NCBI RefSeq assembly: GCF_014202895.1 | Contig: NZ_JACHHV010000002.1 | Coordinates: 1-64,000, forward strand | Direction: 5' to 3' | Length of the DNA stretch: 64,000 nt | DNA from: Lactovum miscens | GTDB taxonomy: Bacteria; Bacillota; Bacilli; Lactobacillales; Streptococcaceae | Shown: positions 1-9,090 of the stretch, one piece after another | Layout: every line of letters begins with the position of its first letter | Numbering within the stretch: the first letter of the stretch is position 1 | Made by a program: the position numbers and the translations under genes | The notes under the pieces: generated by a model | Databases searched by the model: none | What the model was told of the DNA's origin: nothing | The model's input: only the letters and a program-made list of their open reading frames with translations

Positions 1-230
1 AAACTCAATTTTAAAGGTTCTTTTTCTTTTTGTCCTTTTTCTGAAATCAAAAAGCGATCGCTCTTTTGAGCTACCGCCAATTATTTTACACTTATATTTA
101 TATGAATACTTTCGAAAATTTTTCCTTTATTCTCACTTTCTACTTTCCGTACACTTATTAAGTTTCACTGAAACAAAAAATCTCATAACTGAGACTTATT
201 AAAATTTATATAACTTAATGACATAGACCT

Positions 231-1082
231 CTAAGCTTTTCCCGTTGAACCAAGTATTACTAACTTCTTTTTCACAAGCTCTTTTACAGCCTGTTTAGCC
301 TTACCATTGTATTTTTTCGGATCAATAACTCCTGGGTCTTCATCAATATACGCTTTTATAGCTTTTGTAAAAACCTGACGTAGCTCTGTTGCATAATTCA
401 CTTTTGCAATTCCCATTGAGACTGCTCTTGAAACATCTTCATCTGGAATACCAGATGTACCGTGCAATACTAAAGGTACATCCCCAGTTTTTTCTTTTAC
501 TGCTTGAAGTATATCAAATCGTAGCTTTGGATCCGCCTTATAGACACCATGAACATTACCTATTCCAATTGCTAAAAAATCAACACCTGTTTGCTTGACA
601 AAATTTTCTGCCTCATAAGGATCTGTAAAAGCTTCTTTTTCTGCAACATTTCCATCCTCCTTACCACCAACAATGCCCAATTCTGCTTCGACCGGAACAC
701 CAACTGCTTTAGCCATACGAATTACATCATTTGTGATTTTAACATTTTCATAAAAATCCTTCTTAGAGGCATCAATCATAATGGAGGTATATCCCGCCCG
801 TAGACATTGAGCTACCCGTTCAAATGAATCACCATGATCTAGATGCATGACAACTGGAACTTTCACTTTATCAGCAACAGATTTTACCATTGCGCAAAAT
901 CGCTCAGGTGGTGTTATGTTTAAGGTGCCTGAAGTAGTTTGCACAATAATTGGAGAATTAGATTCTTCAGCAGCCTCAATAATCGCTTCAACCATTTCCA
1001 TATTCTCTGCGTTGAATGCCCCAATAGCATAGCCAGATTGAACTGCTTTTTGAATGATTTCCTTACTTTTTACTAAAACCAT
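231..1082 (-). CDS. gatY: class II tagatose/fructose-bisphosphate aldolase (GatY/KbaY-like)
   Basis: Zinc-dependent class II ketose-bisphosphate aldolase of about 283 aa, the usual GatY/KbaY/AgaY length. It should cleave tagatose-1,6- or fructose-1,6-bisphosphate to DHAP and glyceraldehyde-3-phosphate in the cytoplasm. Visible motifs are HLDHGD (catalytic Asp plus zinc His), EAELG, GNVHGVY (zinc His) and VLHGTSG (zinc His). The frame is open further upstream, but the start MVLVKSK is chosen because GGGGAG sits 8 nt before its ATG and the extra N-terminus is unlike the family. It overlaps the 3' end of agaS by 20 nt, so the two are translationally coupled. Pairing with AgaS favours tagatose-bisphosphate from galactosamine/N-acetylgalactosamine, but FBP specificity cannot be excluded from sequence. 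Confidence 0.85.
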   Translation of the reverse strand: MVLVKSKEIIQKAVQSGYAIGAFNAENMEMVEAIIEAAEESNSPIIVQTTSGTLNITPPERFCAMVKSVADKVKVPVVMHLDHGDSFERVAQCLRAGYTSIMIDASKKDFYENVKITNDVIRMAKAVGVPVEAELGIVGGKEDGNVAEKEAFTDPYEAENFVKQTGVDFLAIGIGNVHGVYKADPKLRFDILQAVKEKTGDVPLVLHGTSGIPDEDVSRAVSMGIAKVNYATELRQVFTKAIKAYIDEDPGVIDPKKYNGKAKQAVKELVKKKLVILGSTGKA

Positions 1083-2247
1083 TTGAATATCTCCCCACAC
1101 ACCTATATAACGGATGAATCTTAACTCCTTTAACAACTCGGTTAACAGTTCCACTCACCGATGGAGTGTCTGGTGTATTACCAACATTAAGTGAAGCCGT
1201 TAAGGCAATAACATGCGCAAACGCAATAGCTGGAAATACTTGATACGCCGGGTGAATATTTTCAGATGGAAGATAATTAAACCCCTCAACGTTTTGACCT
1301 ATTAAAACTACTTTTGCTGCAATCTCATCCCCTAATACCTCTTTATAGAGATCCACATCATAATTGCGAGTATAATCGTTATTTGAAGCAAAGATAAATA
1401 CTGATGTTTTATCATTAATAAATGATTTTGGACCGTGTCTTAACCCCATAGAAGAGTCAAAAATTGTAGAAATTTGTCCAGCGGTTAATTCCAAAATTTT
1501 TAATTGTGCTTCACGGGTTAAGCCGGCTAATGGACCTGATCCCACGTAAACTACTCGCTTAACATCTAAAGGCAGGTAGTTTGAAATCTCATCCTCTCGA
1601 CTAAAAATGTCTTCAGCTAATCGGGCAGCAATTTCAACCTGTCTCGATTTATCTTCATCAAGTTCTAATGAAAATATTAAAGTAGCAAGAAGAGTCATTG
1701 TTGAGAATGAACTCGTCATCGCAAAACCTTGGTCCAAAGTTTCTGATGGTAAAACATAATTGTATGCATTTGGAACCATATCTAATTTTTTAGATAGGTC
1801 CCCATCAATTGCACATGTAATAGAAAGTTGGTAGGAATCCCTCACATACTGTTCAACTATTTCAACTGCTGCAACAGATTCAGGAGAATTTCCAGACCGA
1901 GCAAATGATACAAGAAGGGTCGGAATGTTTTCTTCAAGTACCGATTGCGGAGCTGACACTATATCAGTCGACCCAATACTTTCAAAATGATAGTGCTTCG
2001 TATCGCCTAATTCATTTAAACTTTTTACGACTGTATCACCTATATATTGTGAGCTTCCAGCTCCAGTAAAAATAACTCTTACATAAGAGTGTTTTGAAAG
2101 TATTACTTTAAGAAAGTCTTCAATCTTTGATTTGTTTTCTAAGTATTCAACAAATGCTTTACGCCAAATCATTGGCTGACCAAGAGTTTCCCTAACAGTA
2201 ATATTAGCCCCTTTTGACTTGAGTTCTTCTTCAGATAATTCAAACAT
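1063..2247 (-). CDS. agaS: sugar isomerase/deaminase AgaS (SIS domains)
   Basis: 394-aa protein with two SIS domains, close to the usual AgaS length of about 385 aa. AgaS converts galactosamine-6-phosphate to tagatose-6-phosphate with loss of ammonia, feeding the tagatose pathway. The N-terminal SIS phosphate-binding loop reads FTGAGSSQYIG and a second Ser-rich loop is SFARSGNSPES; the C-terminal SIS domain has YVGSGPL and the conserved LRHGPKS. A good ribosome site (AAGGAGG) lies just before the start. It is the first gene of a two-gene unit with the overlapping aldolase gene. Two TTGGAAA/TTTC palindromes upstream suggest control by a LacI-type repressor or CcpA. No PTS or kinase gene for the pathway is present here. 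Confidence 0.85.
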   Translation of the reverse strand: MFELSEEELKSKGANITVRETLGQPMIWRKAFVEYLENKSKIEDFLKVILSKHSYVRVIFTGAGSSQYIGDTVVKSLNELGDTKHYHFESIGSTDIVSAPQSVLEENIPTLLVSFARSGNSPESVAAVEIVEQYVRDSYQLSITCAIDGDLSKKLDMVPNAYNYVLPSETLDQGFAMTSSFSTMTLLATLIFSLELDEDKSRQVEIAARLAEDIFSREDEISNYLPLDVKRVVYVGSGPLAGLTREAQLKILELTAGQISTIFDSSMGLRHGPKSFINDKTSVFIFASNNDYTRNYDVDLYKEVLGDEIAAKVVLIGQNVEGFNYLPSENIHPAYQVFPAIAFAHVIALTASLNVGNTPDTPSVSGTVNRVVKGVKIHPLYRCVGRYSNGFSKK

Positions 2248-2283
2248 TTTTTCCTCCTTTTTTAAAAGTTTAACACTAAGCAG

Positions 2284-2331
2284 TTGGAAAGCCTTTCAAA
2301 TCAACCAATGCTGGGTTGGAAATTTTTCCAA
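2284..2331. promoter_or_regulatory. pair of operator-like palindromes upstream of agaS
   Basis: Two related inverted repeats lie 37-84 nt upstream of agaS: 2284-2300 (TTGGAAA, 3-nt gap, TTTCAAA) and 2316-2331 (TTGGAAA, 2-nt gap, TTTCCAA, perfect arms). Their left ends are 32 bp apart, about three helical turns. Both resemble cre/LacI-family operators but lack the central CG of a canonical cre. A dedicated LacI-family repressor is therefore at least as likely as CcpA. Confidence 0.5.
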
Positions 2332-2377
2332 AAAATTTTAATTTCTACTCGTTCACACTAAATTTTTTCAACATAAA

Positions 2378-2397
2378 AGCACTGAAATTCCAGTGCT
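2378..2397. terminator. hairpin downstream of the decayed gene
   Basis: Perfect 7-bp stem AGCACTG/CAGTGCT with a 6-nt loop. The plus-strand exit is followed by CATTTTTT and the minus-strand exit by TTTTATG. It lies 22 nt beyond the last stop of the pseudogene ending at 2420, so it is probably that gene's old terminator. Confidence 0.5.
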
Positions 2398-2419
2398 CAT
2401 TTTTTGTGATTTAAAATAT

Positions 2420-2860
2420 TTATTTTGCCTCCATAATCAACCTTAGAACTTCCTCGGTTAAACGCACATGGCCCAATCAATTGAAAATATACTTTACTGT
2501 GACCTCATGGAGTTCACCTGAGAAATCGGTCATGACATCTGGTACTGTAAATGGCATTAAACCCCGTTGAAAGGTTTCACATGCTGTTGCAATACCAGTA
2601 TTGATGTCACGGTAGCATAATGTAGATACCATAAAAAGCTCCACCAGTTGTGTTTTACTACTTGAATAACACTCTGTGCTTTAGAACTGTTAACCACACT
2701 TATCACTAAATCACTATAATCCCTGTTAAGCTTGATTTTTTAAGTGGCAAACCAATTAATGTTGCCAGAGCTCCGGGACCATAGTTCTTAAAGTGGACAG
2801 ACACGATAAGAGCATCTGTGTTTGCTAATGAAGCTGCAAGTTTTCGTTTTTCCTAAAACC
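2420..2860 (-). pseudogene. decayed gene of unrecognised family
   Basis: No intact reading frame spans 2400-2890, but the minus strand carries protein-like segments in shifting frames. One runs through LAASLANTDALIV and GPGALATLIGLPLKK, a second through DYSDLVISVVNSSKAQS, a third through CYRDINTGIATACETF to a stop after KYIFN, and a last one, GHVRLTEEVLRLIMEAK, to the final stop at 2420. They are collinear and close together, so this looks like one gene broken by at least two frameshifts and a stop. I do not recognise the family and assign no function. It lies between the agaS operon and the arabinose importer operon and is bounded by two hairpins. Confidence 0.5.
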
Positions 2861-3008
2861 TCAGTTACAGAAAAGGGAAAAAAGTCCTTACAGTTTTATA
2901 GTTACTTTCTCTAAATCAGTTATGACAAGGGCAGTTCTCCTTAAATCTAATATGTCAATCATTTGAGTTCTTTTTTCTTTTTGATTTAAACATTTTAAAA
3001 CAAGAAAT

Positions 3009-3043
3009 AAAAAGTCTAGCAATATGAAATTGTCAGACTTTTT
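3009..3043 (-). terminator. terminator of the arabinose operon
   Basis: On the minus strand, AAAAGTCT pairs with AGACTTTT, extended inward by an imperfect helix (ACAAT/ATTG), and is followed by TTTTTATTT. It lies 20 nt after the stop of the last operon gene at 3063. Confidence 0.75.
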
Positions 3044-3062
3044 ATCATCAAATCTTTTAGCC

Positions 3063-3323
3063 TTACTTCTGAGTTCCAGACTCGTCAGCAACACGCTCAG
3101 TCTCGACTTTCACATGCTTTGTCTTTTTCCAAAGTTGATAAGCAGATAAGGCTGTATACCCCGTTACAAAAAGAATGCAAAAATAAAAGATGAGATTATA
3201 TACCGAAAACAGCTCGCCGGCCTTACTTGCTTTCATAAGGGATTGGACAAACCAAATTCCGCAGACAATTGCTGTGATACCGTACAAGCGCGATTTTTGA
3301 GTATCATTTAATTCTTTATTCAT
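3063..3323 (-). CDS. small two-TM membrane protein, function unknown
   Basis: 86-aa protein starting MNKELNDTQKS, chosen because AAGGA lies 8 nt before this ATG; a longer reading would add 25 residues that are not protein-like. There are two predicted transmembrane segments, about residues 15-32 (YGITAIVCGIWFVQSL) and 43-64 (VYNLIFYFCILFVTGYTAL), with a charged C-terminal tail rich in Lys and Glu. It is the last gene of the araB-araD-araA-importer operon, 81 nt after the permease stop, and is followed by the terminator. I do not recognise the family. Its position suggests a role with the arabinose importer, but that is inference only. Confidence 0.7.
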   Translation of the reverse strand: MNKELNDTQKSRLYGITAIVCGIWFVQSLMKASKAGELFSVYNLIFYFCILFVTGYTALSAYQLWKKTKHVKVETERVADESGTQK

Positions 3324-3404
3324 CTTAAATTCCTTCTTTCGGGTTGGACACACCAAGTTGAATGCAAGTAGACTAGGTTGATTAAAGTCTAGTCTCATTT
3401 ATAA

Positions 3405-4598
3405 TTAATGTTTACGTTTTGAGTAGATATCAATAGCGACGGCCAAGAGAAGAACAAGACCTTTGATAGTTTGAATCAAAGCTGAGTCAACACCCATGAT
3501 AGACAAGCCTTGGTTGATAACACCAATCACAACAGCGCCGATCACAACTCCAGGGACAGTCCCAATACCACCAGTTACGGCAGTACCACCAACGAAACAT
3601 GAGGCTATGGCATCCATTTCAAATGAAGTACCTGTTGAAGCTGATGCTGATGACAAACGCGAAAGCATTGCGATTGCCGCAATTGATGACAAGAGACCCA
3701 TATGAATATACAAAGAAAAGTCCACACGTTTGGTATTAATGCCAGAAAGCATTGCTGCACGACGATTACCCCCGACCGCATAGACGTGTCGGCCAAAAAC
3801 AGTCTTCGTCAAGATAAAATGATAAATCAAGACAAGTACACCAACAATCACAAGCATAATTGGAATACCACCTTGAGTTGAATTTCCTGATGAGGCAAAT
3901 TCATAAGTCAGAGCGAGAATAACAATTGCTGCAACTGCAATCTTAATATACGATGTTGAAAGTGGTTCTACTTCAAGCCCAACCTTATCAGCTTTTTTAC
4001 GATTACGCATTGTTGACCATGCAAAGGCAGCAATAATGAGAAGACCAACGACGATTGTTAGACCATCGAAATGACCCCAGAAACCAAAGATATTTGGTAA
4101 ATAGTTTGCTGCAATGGCATTAAATGAGCTGTTGTTAACAGGAATAGAAGCATTGATCATAGTCGTTGCAAGGCCGCGGAAAACCAACATACCTGCAAGT
4201 GTAGTAATAAAACCAGGAATTCCTACAAAAGCAACCCAGAAGCCTTGCCAGGCACCAATAAGTAAGCCAACGACTATGCCGGCTAAAATTGATAAGAACC
4301 AGTTCAAGTGCATGTTTTGCATAAATAAAGCGATACATCCACCAATAAAACCAACAAGAGAGCCAACTGACAAGTCGATATGTGTCGCGATGATAACCAT
4401 TACCATACCTATGGCAAGGATAATTACGTAAGCATTTTGTTGGATCAATTGCACTACAGTATTAGGCTGGAGCAAAAGTCCGCCTGTCAATATTTCAAAA
4501 ACGATGATGATGACAATTAAGGCACCAACAATACCATATTGGCGGATATTTGATGCAAAGGATGCAAGCAAGCCCCCTTTTGTTTCTTTAGTTTCCAT
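3405..4598 (-). CDS. sugar ABC transporter permease (XylH/GguB/MmsB-like)
   Basis: 397-aa polytopic permease of the CUT2 (ribose/xylose) class with about 10 TM segments. The family signature ATHIDLSVGSLVGF lies near residues 70-85 and the coupling-loop/exit region GGTAVTGGIGTVPG near 335-350. Length and pairing match the XylH/GguB/MmsB subgroup, which transports xylose, arabinose or galactose with one long permease that probably homodimerises. Its ATG overlaps the TAA of the ATPase gene by one base (TAATG), giving translational coupling. Location in the ara operon makes L-arabinose the likely cargo; specificity was not read from sequence. Confidence 0.88.
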   Translation of the reverse strand: METKETKGGLLASFASNIRQYGIVGALIVIIIVFEILTGGLLLQPNTVVQLIQQNAYVIILAIGMVMVIIATHIDLSVGSLVGFIGGCIALFMQNMHLNWFLSILAGIVVGLLIGAWQGFWVAFVGIPGFITTLAGMLVFRGLATTMINASIPVNNSSFNAIAANYLPNIFGFWGHFDGLTIVVGLLIIAAFAWSTMRNRKKADKVGLEVEPLSTSYIKIAVAAIVILALTYEFASSGNSTQGGIPIMLVIVGVLVLIYHFILTKTVFGRHVYAVGGNRRAAMLSGINTKRVDFSLYIHMGLLSSIAAIAMLSRLSSASASTGTSFEMDAIASCFVGGTAVTGGIGTVPGVVIGAVVIGVINQGLSIMGVDSALIQTIKGLVLLLAVAIDIYSKRKH

Positions 4599-6163
4599 TA
4601 TTCTCCCACAGCTTTCTTATCTAAAGTTTTTTCTTTTGTCATCCCCTTCATGAGGTATTCCTGTGAAAACTTCTCACGCGGTACTTCATCAGTAATTACT
4701 CCCTGGCTTACAGTGTAAATTCGGTCACAAATTCCAATTAGCTCTGGAAGTTCAGAAGAAATTACAATTACAGCTTTTCCTTCATCAACCAACTGATCAA
4801 TGATTTCATAAATTTCATATTTTGCACCAACATCAATACCACGTGTTGGCTCGTCAAGAATCAGAATATCTGGGTCTGAGACCACCCATTTTGCAAGAAC
4901 AACCTTTTGTTGATTACCACCCGATAGGTTGGAAACACGCTCTTCAATAGTTGGTGTCTTTATATGGAAATCTTTTCGATATTTCTCACTAACAATACGT
5001 TCAATATTATCATCCATAACACCACGCTTTGAGTGTTTCAAAAGTGCTGCTAGCGAGATATTTTCACGAATATTCTGAAAAAGGTTAAGGCCATAAACTT
5101 TACGATCTTCTGTTGCATATGCTAGGCCTACATCAATGGCTTTTTGAGTACTAGAGGTATCTGCCTCTTTTCCATGAACGAAAACTTTACCAGAGATACC
5201 TGAACCATATGAACGGCCGAATACACTCATGGCCATTTCGGTACGTCCTGCCCCCATCAATCCAGCTATTCCAACAATTTCGCCTGAATGAACATTTAAA
5301 TTCATCTGATCAACAACAACACGTTGTTGATCAAGTGGGTGGTGAACTGTCCAATCTTCAATACGCATGATCTCTTCACCAATCTTAGGATCGTGCTCAG
5401 GATAAAGATTCGTCAACTCTCGTCCTACCATGGCTGAAATCAGTTTATCTTGATTGAGTGGTTCTTCTTTGGTATTTTTCATCCATCCAACAGTTGAACC
5501 ATCCCGAATGATTGTGACATTATCAGTAATTGCCTTAATTTCATTTAACTTATGTGAAATAATGACAGATGTCACCCCTTGGTTATCTCTCAAATCACGA
5601 AGAATATTTAATAAGTGCGCTGAATCTTCATCATTCAAAGCAGCCGTTGGTTCATCAAGGACCAAGAGCTTAACATTTTTTGACAGTGCTTTGGCAATTT
5701 CAACCAGTTGTTGTTTACCCACACCAATATCCATTATTTTTGTCTCGGGGCTTTCCATCAAACCGACACGTCCGAGAATCTTAATTGCATCTGACCGGGT
5801 TCTATTCCAGTCAATGATTCCATTTTTTTGCTTTTCATTCCCAATGAAAATATTCTCAGCGATAGATAGAAATGGACTAAGAGCCAATTCTTGTTGGATA
5901 ACTACAATACCAAGTTCTTCTGAATCTGATATCTTTCTAAAATTACATTCTTTACCTTCAAACAAGATGCTTCCTGAGTAAGTACCATGAGGATACACAC
6001 CCGAGAGTACATTCATTAGTGTTGACTTTCCCGCTCCGTTTTCCCCACAAATTCCATGGATTTCTCCACGGGTGATGTCCAAATTAACATCTGTCAGAGC
6101 TTTTACGGGACCGAAAGTTTTCGTGATGTTTTGCATCTGTAAAATTAAATTCGAATCTGACAT
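4598..6163 (-). CDS. sugar ABC transporter ATPase (XylG/GguA/MmsA-like, two NBDs)
   Basis: 521-aa protein with two fused nucleotide-binding domains, typical of CUT2 importers. NBD1 has Walker [10 protein letters not shown], signature region [13 protein letters not shown] and Walker [13 protein letters not shown]2 has a degenerate Walker A (GLMGAGRTE, no Lys), signature LSGGNQQKV and Walker [13 protein letters not shown]. That asymmetry is normal for the family. The start MSDSNLIL is preferred over an 11-residue longer form because GGAG lies about 7 nt upstream of it. It lies downstream of the binding-protein gene after a hairpin-containing gap and is coupled to the permease gene. Confidence 0.9.
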   Translation of the reverse strand: MSDSNLILQMQNITKTFGPVKALTDVNLDITRGEIHGICGENGAGKSTLMNVLSGVYPHGTYSGSILFEGKECNFRKISDSEELGIVVIQQELALSPFLSIAENIFIGNEKQKNGIIDWNRTRSDAIKILGRVGLMESPETKIMDIGVGKQQLVEIAKALSKNVKLLVLDEPTAALNDEDSAHLLNILRDLRDNQGVTSVIISHKLNEIKAITDNVTIIRDGSTVGWMKNTKEEPLNQDKLISAMVGRELTNLYPEHDPKIGEEIMRIEDWTVHHPLDQQRVVVDQMNLNVHSGEIVGIAGLMGAGRTEMAMSVFGRSYGSGISGKVFVHGKEADTSSTQKAIDVGLAYATEDRKVYGLNLFQNIRENISLAALLKHSKRGVMDDNIERIVSEKYRKDFHIKTPTIEERVSNLSGGNQQKVVLAKWVVSDPDILILDEPTRGIDVGAKYEIYEIIDQLVDEGKAVIVISSELPELIGICDRIYTVSQGVITDEVPREKFSQEYLMKGMTKEKTLDKKAVGE

Positions 6164-6244
6164 TTTACACTCCACTTTTATGCTATCCTCTACCAAGTTG
6201 AAACACTTCTTGAGGAATCGCTAGATTTATAAACTACTAAGAAA

Positions 6245-6284
6245 TTTTATGGCGACTGATAATTTCTTACCAATCGCCATAAAA
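6245..6284 (-). repeat. perfect 11-bp inverted repeat between binding-protein and ATPase genes
   Basis: TTTTATGGCGA (6245-6255) and TCGCCATAAAA (6274-6284) are exact inverse complements around an 18-nt loop. It lies 8 nt after the binding-protein stop and about 80 nt before the ATPase start. There is no U-run beyond a short AAAATTTC, so it is better read as a partial terminator or mRNA 3'-end stabiliser that raises binding-protein output over the downstream transporter genes. Confidence 0.7.
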
Positions 6285-6292
6285 GCTTCAAA

Positions 6293-7504
6293 TTATTTGA
6301 TGATTGGGGCAGCAATATCTTTTTGATATTGAGCGTCTGTAATAAATCCAGTTTTAGGAATATATGATGGATCTTGTTGATCACCAGTAGGTTTCAAAAC
6401 AATATCTGTTGATTTCAATAACCAAGTTGGAACTTGCTTTTTACCATTATTCATTGGAGCATCTACCGATTTTGGCTTGTCACCTTTTGTGAGATCAGTC
6501 AAAATTGATGTTGTTTGCTTAGCAAGGAGTGAAACGTCTTTGAATACAGTTTCGTCTTGGGCACCGAAGTGAATGTTTGTAATCGCAATGTCCATACCAT
6601 CTTGTCCTGTGATGATTGGCCAAGCTGATTTATTTTGTGGGTTTTTAGAATCAAACGGAGTTGCAGTCGTCATATCTGGTCGTGCATTTTGAATTGACTT
6701 CATTACACCCAATGAAATGGCATCATAGGGCGAGAGAACAGCTGCCAATGGTTTATCACCAAGTTTTGTCATGAAGGCATCCATTTGTTTTTGGGCTTGT
6801 GATTGATCCCAAGCATGTACTGAAATCTTCTTCCAGTCAGCATCCGTTGTATCCTTTGTCACAAGGCCAGAAGGATCTACCAATTGTCCAGATTCAAAGT
6901 AAGGTTTCAACAAATCCCAAGCACCTTTAAAGAAGTATGGCGCATTGTTATCGTCGTCTGATCCAGCGAAGAGTGCAATGTTGTAAGGTACAGCTTTTCC
7001 GCCACCATTTTTAAGATCTAGCTTGTTGATAATATCAGTTGCTTCAAGAATGCCTGTACGTTCAAGGTCGAATGTTACATAATAGTTAACCGCATCTGTA
7101 TTCATAATAAGACGGTCATAGGCTATTACTGTCGAGCCACCGGACTCAGCCTGTTTGACAGCAGGGCCAACAGCAGTACCATCTACTGATGCAACAACAA
7201 TAGCTTTAGCACCTGCGGAAACAAGATTGTTGATATCTGTAGATTGTTGAGATGTTGAGTTATTCGCATAGGCAAGTTTTGTCTTAAAGCCCGCAGCTTT
7301 AAGATCCTTAACTAAGTTAGCACCATCGACGTTCCAACGTTGATCGGCCTTTGTTGGCATTGAGACGCCAATTAAATCTCCTTTTTTCAAGGTAGTTGAA
7401 TCTGTTGAGCCACCACGGTTAGTTGATGAGCTTGAGCATGCTGCCAAGCTAGCTAGTGCTAAAAACGTTGTAGTTGCAAGAGCTACCTTTGTAATCTTCT
7501 TCAT
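6293..7504 (-). CDS. chvE: sugar-binding lipoprotein (ChvE/XylF-like)
   Basis: 403-aa periplasmic-binding-protein family protein, anchored as a lipoprotein. It has a basic n-region MKKITK, a hydrophobic core and the lipobox LAAC with lipidated Cys23, followed by a Ser/Thr linker. The type 1 sugar-binding fold is seen in DLIGVSMPTKADQRW at the N-terminus, AIVVASVDGTAVGPAV and YDAISLGVMKSI further on. The ATG is preceded by GGAG 11 nt away. It follows araA after a 114-nt gap and precedes its cognate ATPase and permease. ChvE homologues bind arabinose, xylose, glucose or galactose; arabinose is inferred here from the operon. Confidence 0.88.
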   Translation of the reverse strand: MKKITKVALATTTFLALASLAACSSSSTNRGGSTDSTTLKKGDLIGVSMPTKADQRWNVDGANLVKDLKAAGFKTKLAYANNSTSQQSTDINNLVSAGAKAIVVASVDGTAVGPAVKQAESGGSTVIAYDRLIMNTDAVNYYVTFDLERTGILEATDIINKLDLKNGGGKAVPYNIALFAGSDDDNNAPYFFKGAWDLLKPYFESGQLVDPSGLVTKDTTDADWKKISVHAWDQSQAQKQMDAFMTKLGDKPLAAVLSPYDAISLGVMKSIQNARPDMTTATPFDSKNPQNKSAWPIITGQDGMDIAITNIHFGAQDETVFKDVSLLAKQTTSILTDLTKGDKPKSVDAPMNNGKKQVPTWLLKSTDIVLKPTGDQQDPSYIPKTGFITDAQYQKDIAAPIIK

Positions 7505-7618
7505 TTTGAAGTTTACTCCTTTTTTTTATTAACTTTTCCTAATTATTAAGTTTATTAAGTACTCGGGTTTTATTCCCTAAAAATTTAATTATTTTTTCGA
7601 GCCTGTTTCATTCCTTGT

Positions 7619-9034
7619 TTATCCCAAATTTACATAGGTCAAACCAAACAAATCGCTCAAATCTTGTAATTGTTCAGAATCAATCGCAAATGAAAGAACT
7701 GTATGGTGCCCACCTCCAGTGGTCATCCACAATTCAGCACCTTTTTTAAGGCCCATCTTTGGAGTCCAAAGCTGCTTAGCGACTGGTAAGAATGGTGTTT
7801 CCTCCTCGGGCTTATTTCCTGTTATGTCATATGAAATAAGCTTAAACTCATCACCATAATCAGCCATCGTAATATCCACACCATCTGCAACCATACCTGT
7901 GAAGACTAAACGAGCAGGGTCCTCTTTTCCTCCAATGTCAAGAGGATGAACCTCAACACGAGGACGGTCTGATGCAATTGATGGATCAACTTCAAGCATA
8001 TGTGAGCCTAGTATTGCTTCATGACCTTTACGAAGGTCCAGAGTATAATCTTCCATGAAAACAGTATGAGTATTGTGAGACATGATTTTAAGAAGTCTTA
8101 CCAATGCTGCAGTTTTCCAATCACCTTCACCAGCAAAACCATAACCTTCAGACATTAATAGCTGAGCTGCAAGACCAGGCAATTGTTCAAGACCTACAAG
8201 ATCCTCAAAGTTTGTCGTGAAAGCATGATAGCCTTTTTCATCCATAAATTGCTTGATTGCTAAATATTCACGAAGTTGGTATTTCACATTGTGTTCAAAC
8301 TTTTCAGGACTATTCTGTCCTTGAACATAATCAAATTTTTCTTGAAGTTCAATATAAAGCTGATCAACTTTAACAGGATCAATTGCATTAACGTATTTTA
8401 CAAGATCTCCAACTCCCCAATAGTCGACCGTCCACCCAAATTTAATTTGAGCTTCTACCTTATCTCCGTCTGTAACTGCAACATTCCGCATCTTATCTGC
8501 AAAGGTAACAACTTTGATCTTGAAAGACTCAGTATATGCAACAGCTACATTCATCCATCTCGCAATTTGTGATTGAATGTCTGAATCATCCCAGTGACCG
8601 AAGATAACTTTATTGTGCTTGCGCAACCGAGCGTTAATAAAGGCGTATTCCCTATCACCATGAGCAGATTGATTTACATTCATATAATCAAAGTCAATTG
8701 TTTGATAAGGAATATAATTAAGGAATTGTGTTGCCAAGTGGAGTAGTGGCTTATTTAGAAGTTGAGTTCCACGAATCCAGTTTTTGGCTGGCGAAAAGGT
8801 ATGCATCCAAGTGATGACGCCTGCCACGTTATCATTAAAACTCGCTTCTTTAAGTATACCGGTGATATTTTCGGCTGTTGTGCCAACTAATTTAAAAATA
8901 ATTGGGTAAGGTAAAGACCCTGAAGCATTCATTTTCTTAACAATTACCTTAGAATCTTCTTCTACTTTGGCAAGTGCTTCAGGTCCATACAGGAATTGTG
9001 ACCCCGTTACAAACCAAAATTCTTTTTCATGCAT
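7619..9034 (-). CDS. araA: L-arabinose isomerase
   Basis: 471-aa enzyme converting L-arabinose to L-ribulose. It begins with the family's [14 protein letters not shown] and includes [23 protein letters not shown] (catalytic Glu), [11 protein letters not shown] (second catalytic Glu) and GGGHHTVLS (metal His), so the four metal/catalytic positions of the family appear present. Length matches bacterial AraA (about 470-500 aa). AGGAG lies about 13 nt from the ATG, a slightly long spacing. It is third in the order araB-araD-araA and is followed by the importer genes. Confidence 0.97.
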   Translation of the reverse strand: MHEKEFWFVTGSQFLYGPEALAKVEEDSKVIVKKMNASGSLPYPIIFKLVGTTAENITGILKEASFNDNVAGVITWMHTFSPAKNWIRGTQLLNKPLLHLATQFLNYIPYQTIDFDYMNVNQSAHGDREYAFINARLRKHNKVIFGHWDDSDIQSQIARWMNVAVAYTESFKIKVVTFADKMRNVAVTDGDKVEAQIKFGWTVDYWGVGDLVKYVNAIDPVKVDQLYIELQEKFDYVQGQNSPEKFEHNVKYQLREYLAIKQFMDEKGYHAFTTNFEDLVGLEQLPGLAAQLLMSEGYGFAGEGDWKTAALVRLLKIMSHNTHTVFMEDYTLDLRKGHEAILGSHMLEVDPSIASDRPRVEVHPLDIGGKEDPARLVFTGMVADGVDITMADYGDEFKLISYDITGNKPEEETPFLPVAKQLWTPKMGLKKGAELWMTTGGGHHTVLSFAIDSEQLQDLSDLFGLTYVNLG

Positions 9035-9090
9035 GATTAATAATTTTCTCCTATTTTTTTATTTATTTTACAAGAAATTAATCTTGTATT

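Noticed and set aside
45-80. AGCGATCGCT palindrome flanked by A- and T-runs downstream of the aldolase gene
   Set aside because: It could be a weak terminator for the agaS operon, but the palindrome leaves no loop and the stem with a loop would be only a few base pairs, about 170 nt from the stop. Not strong enough to list.
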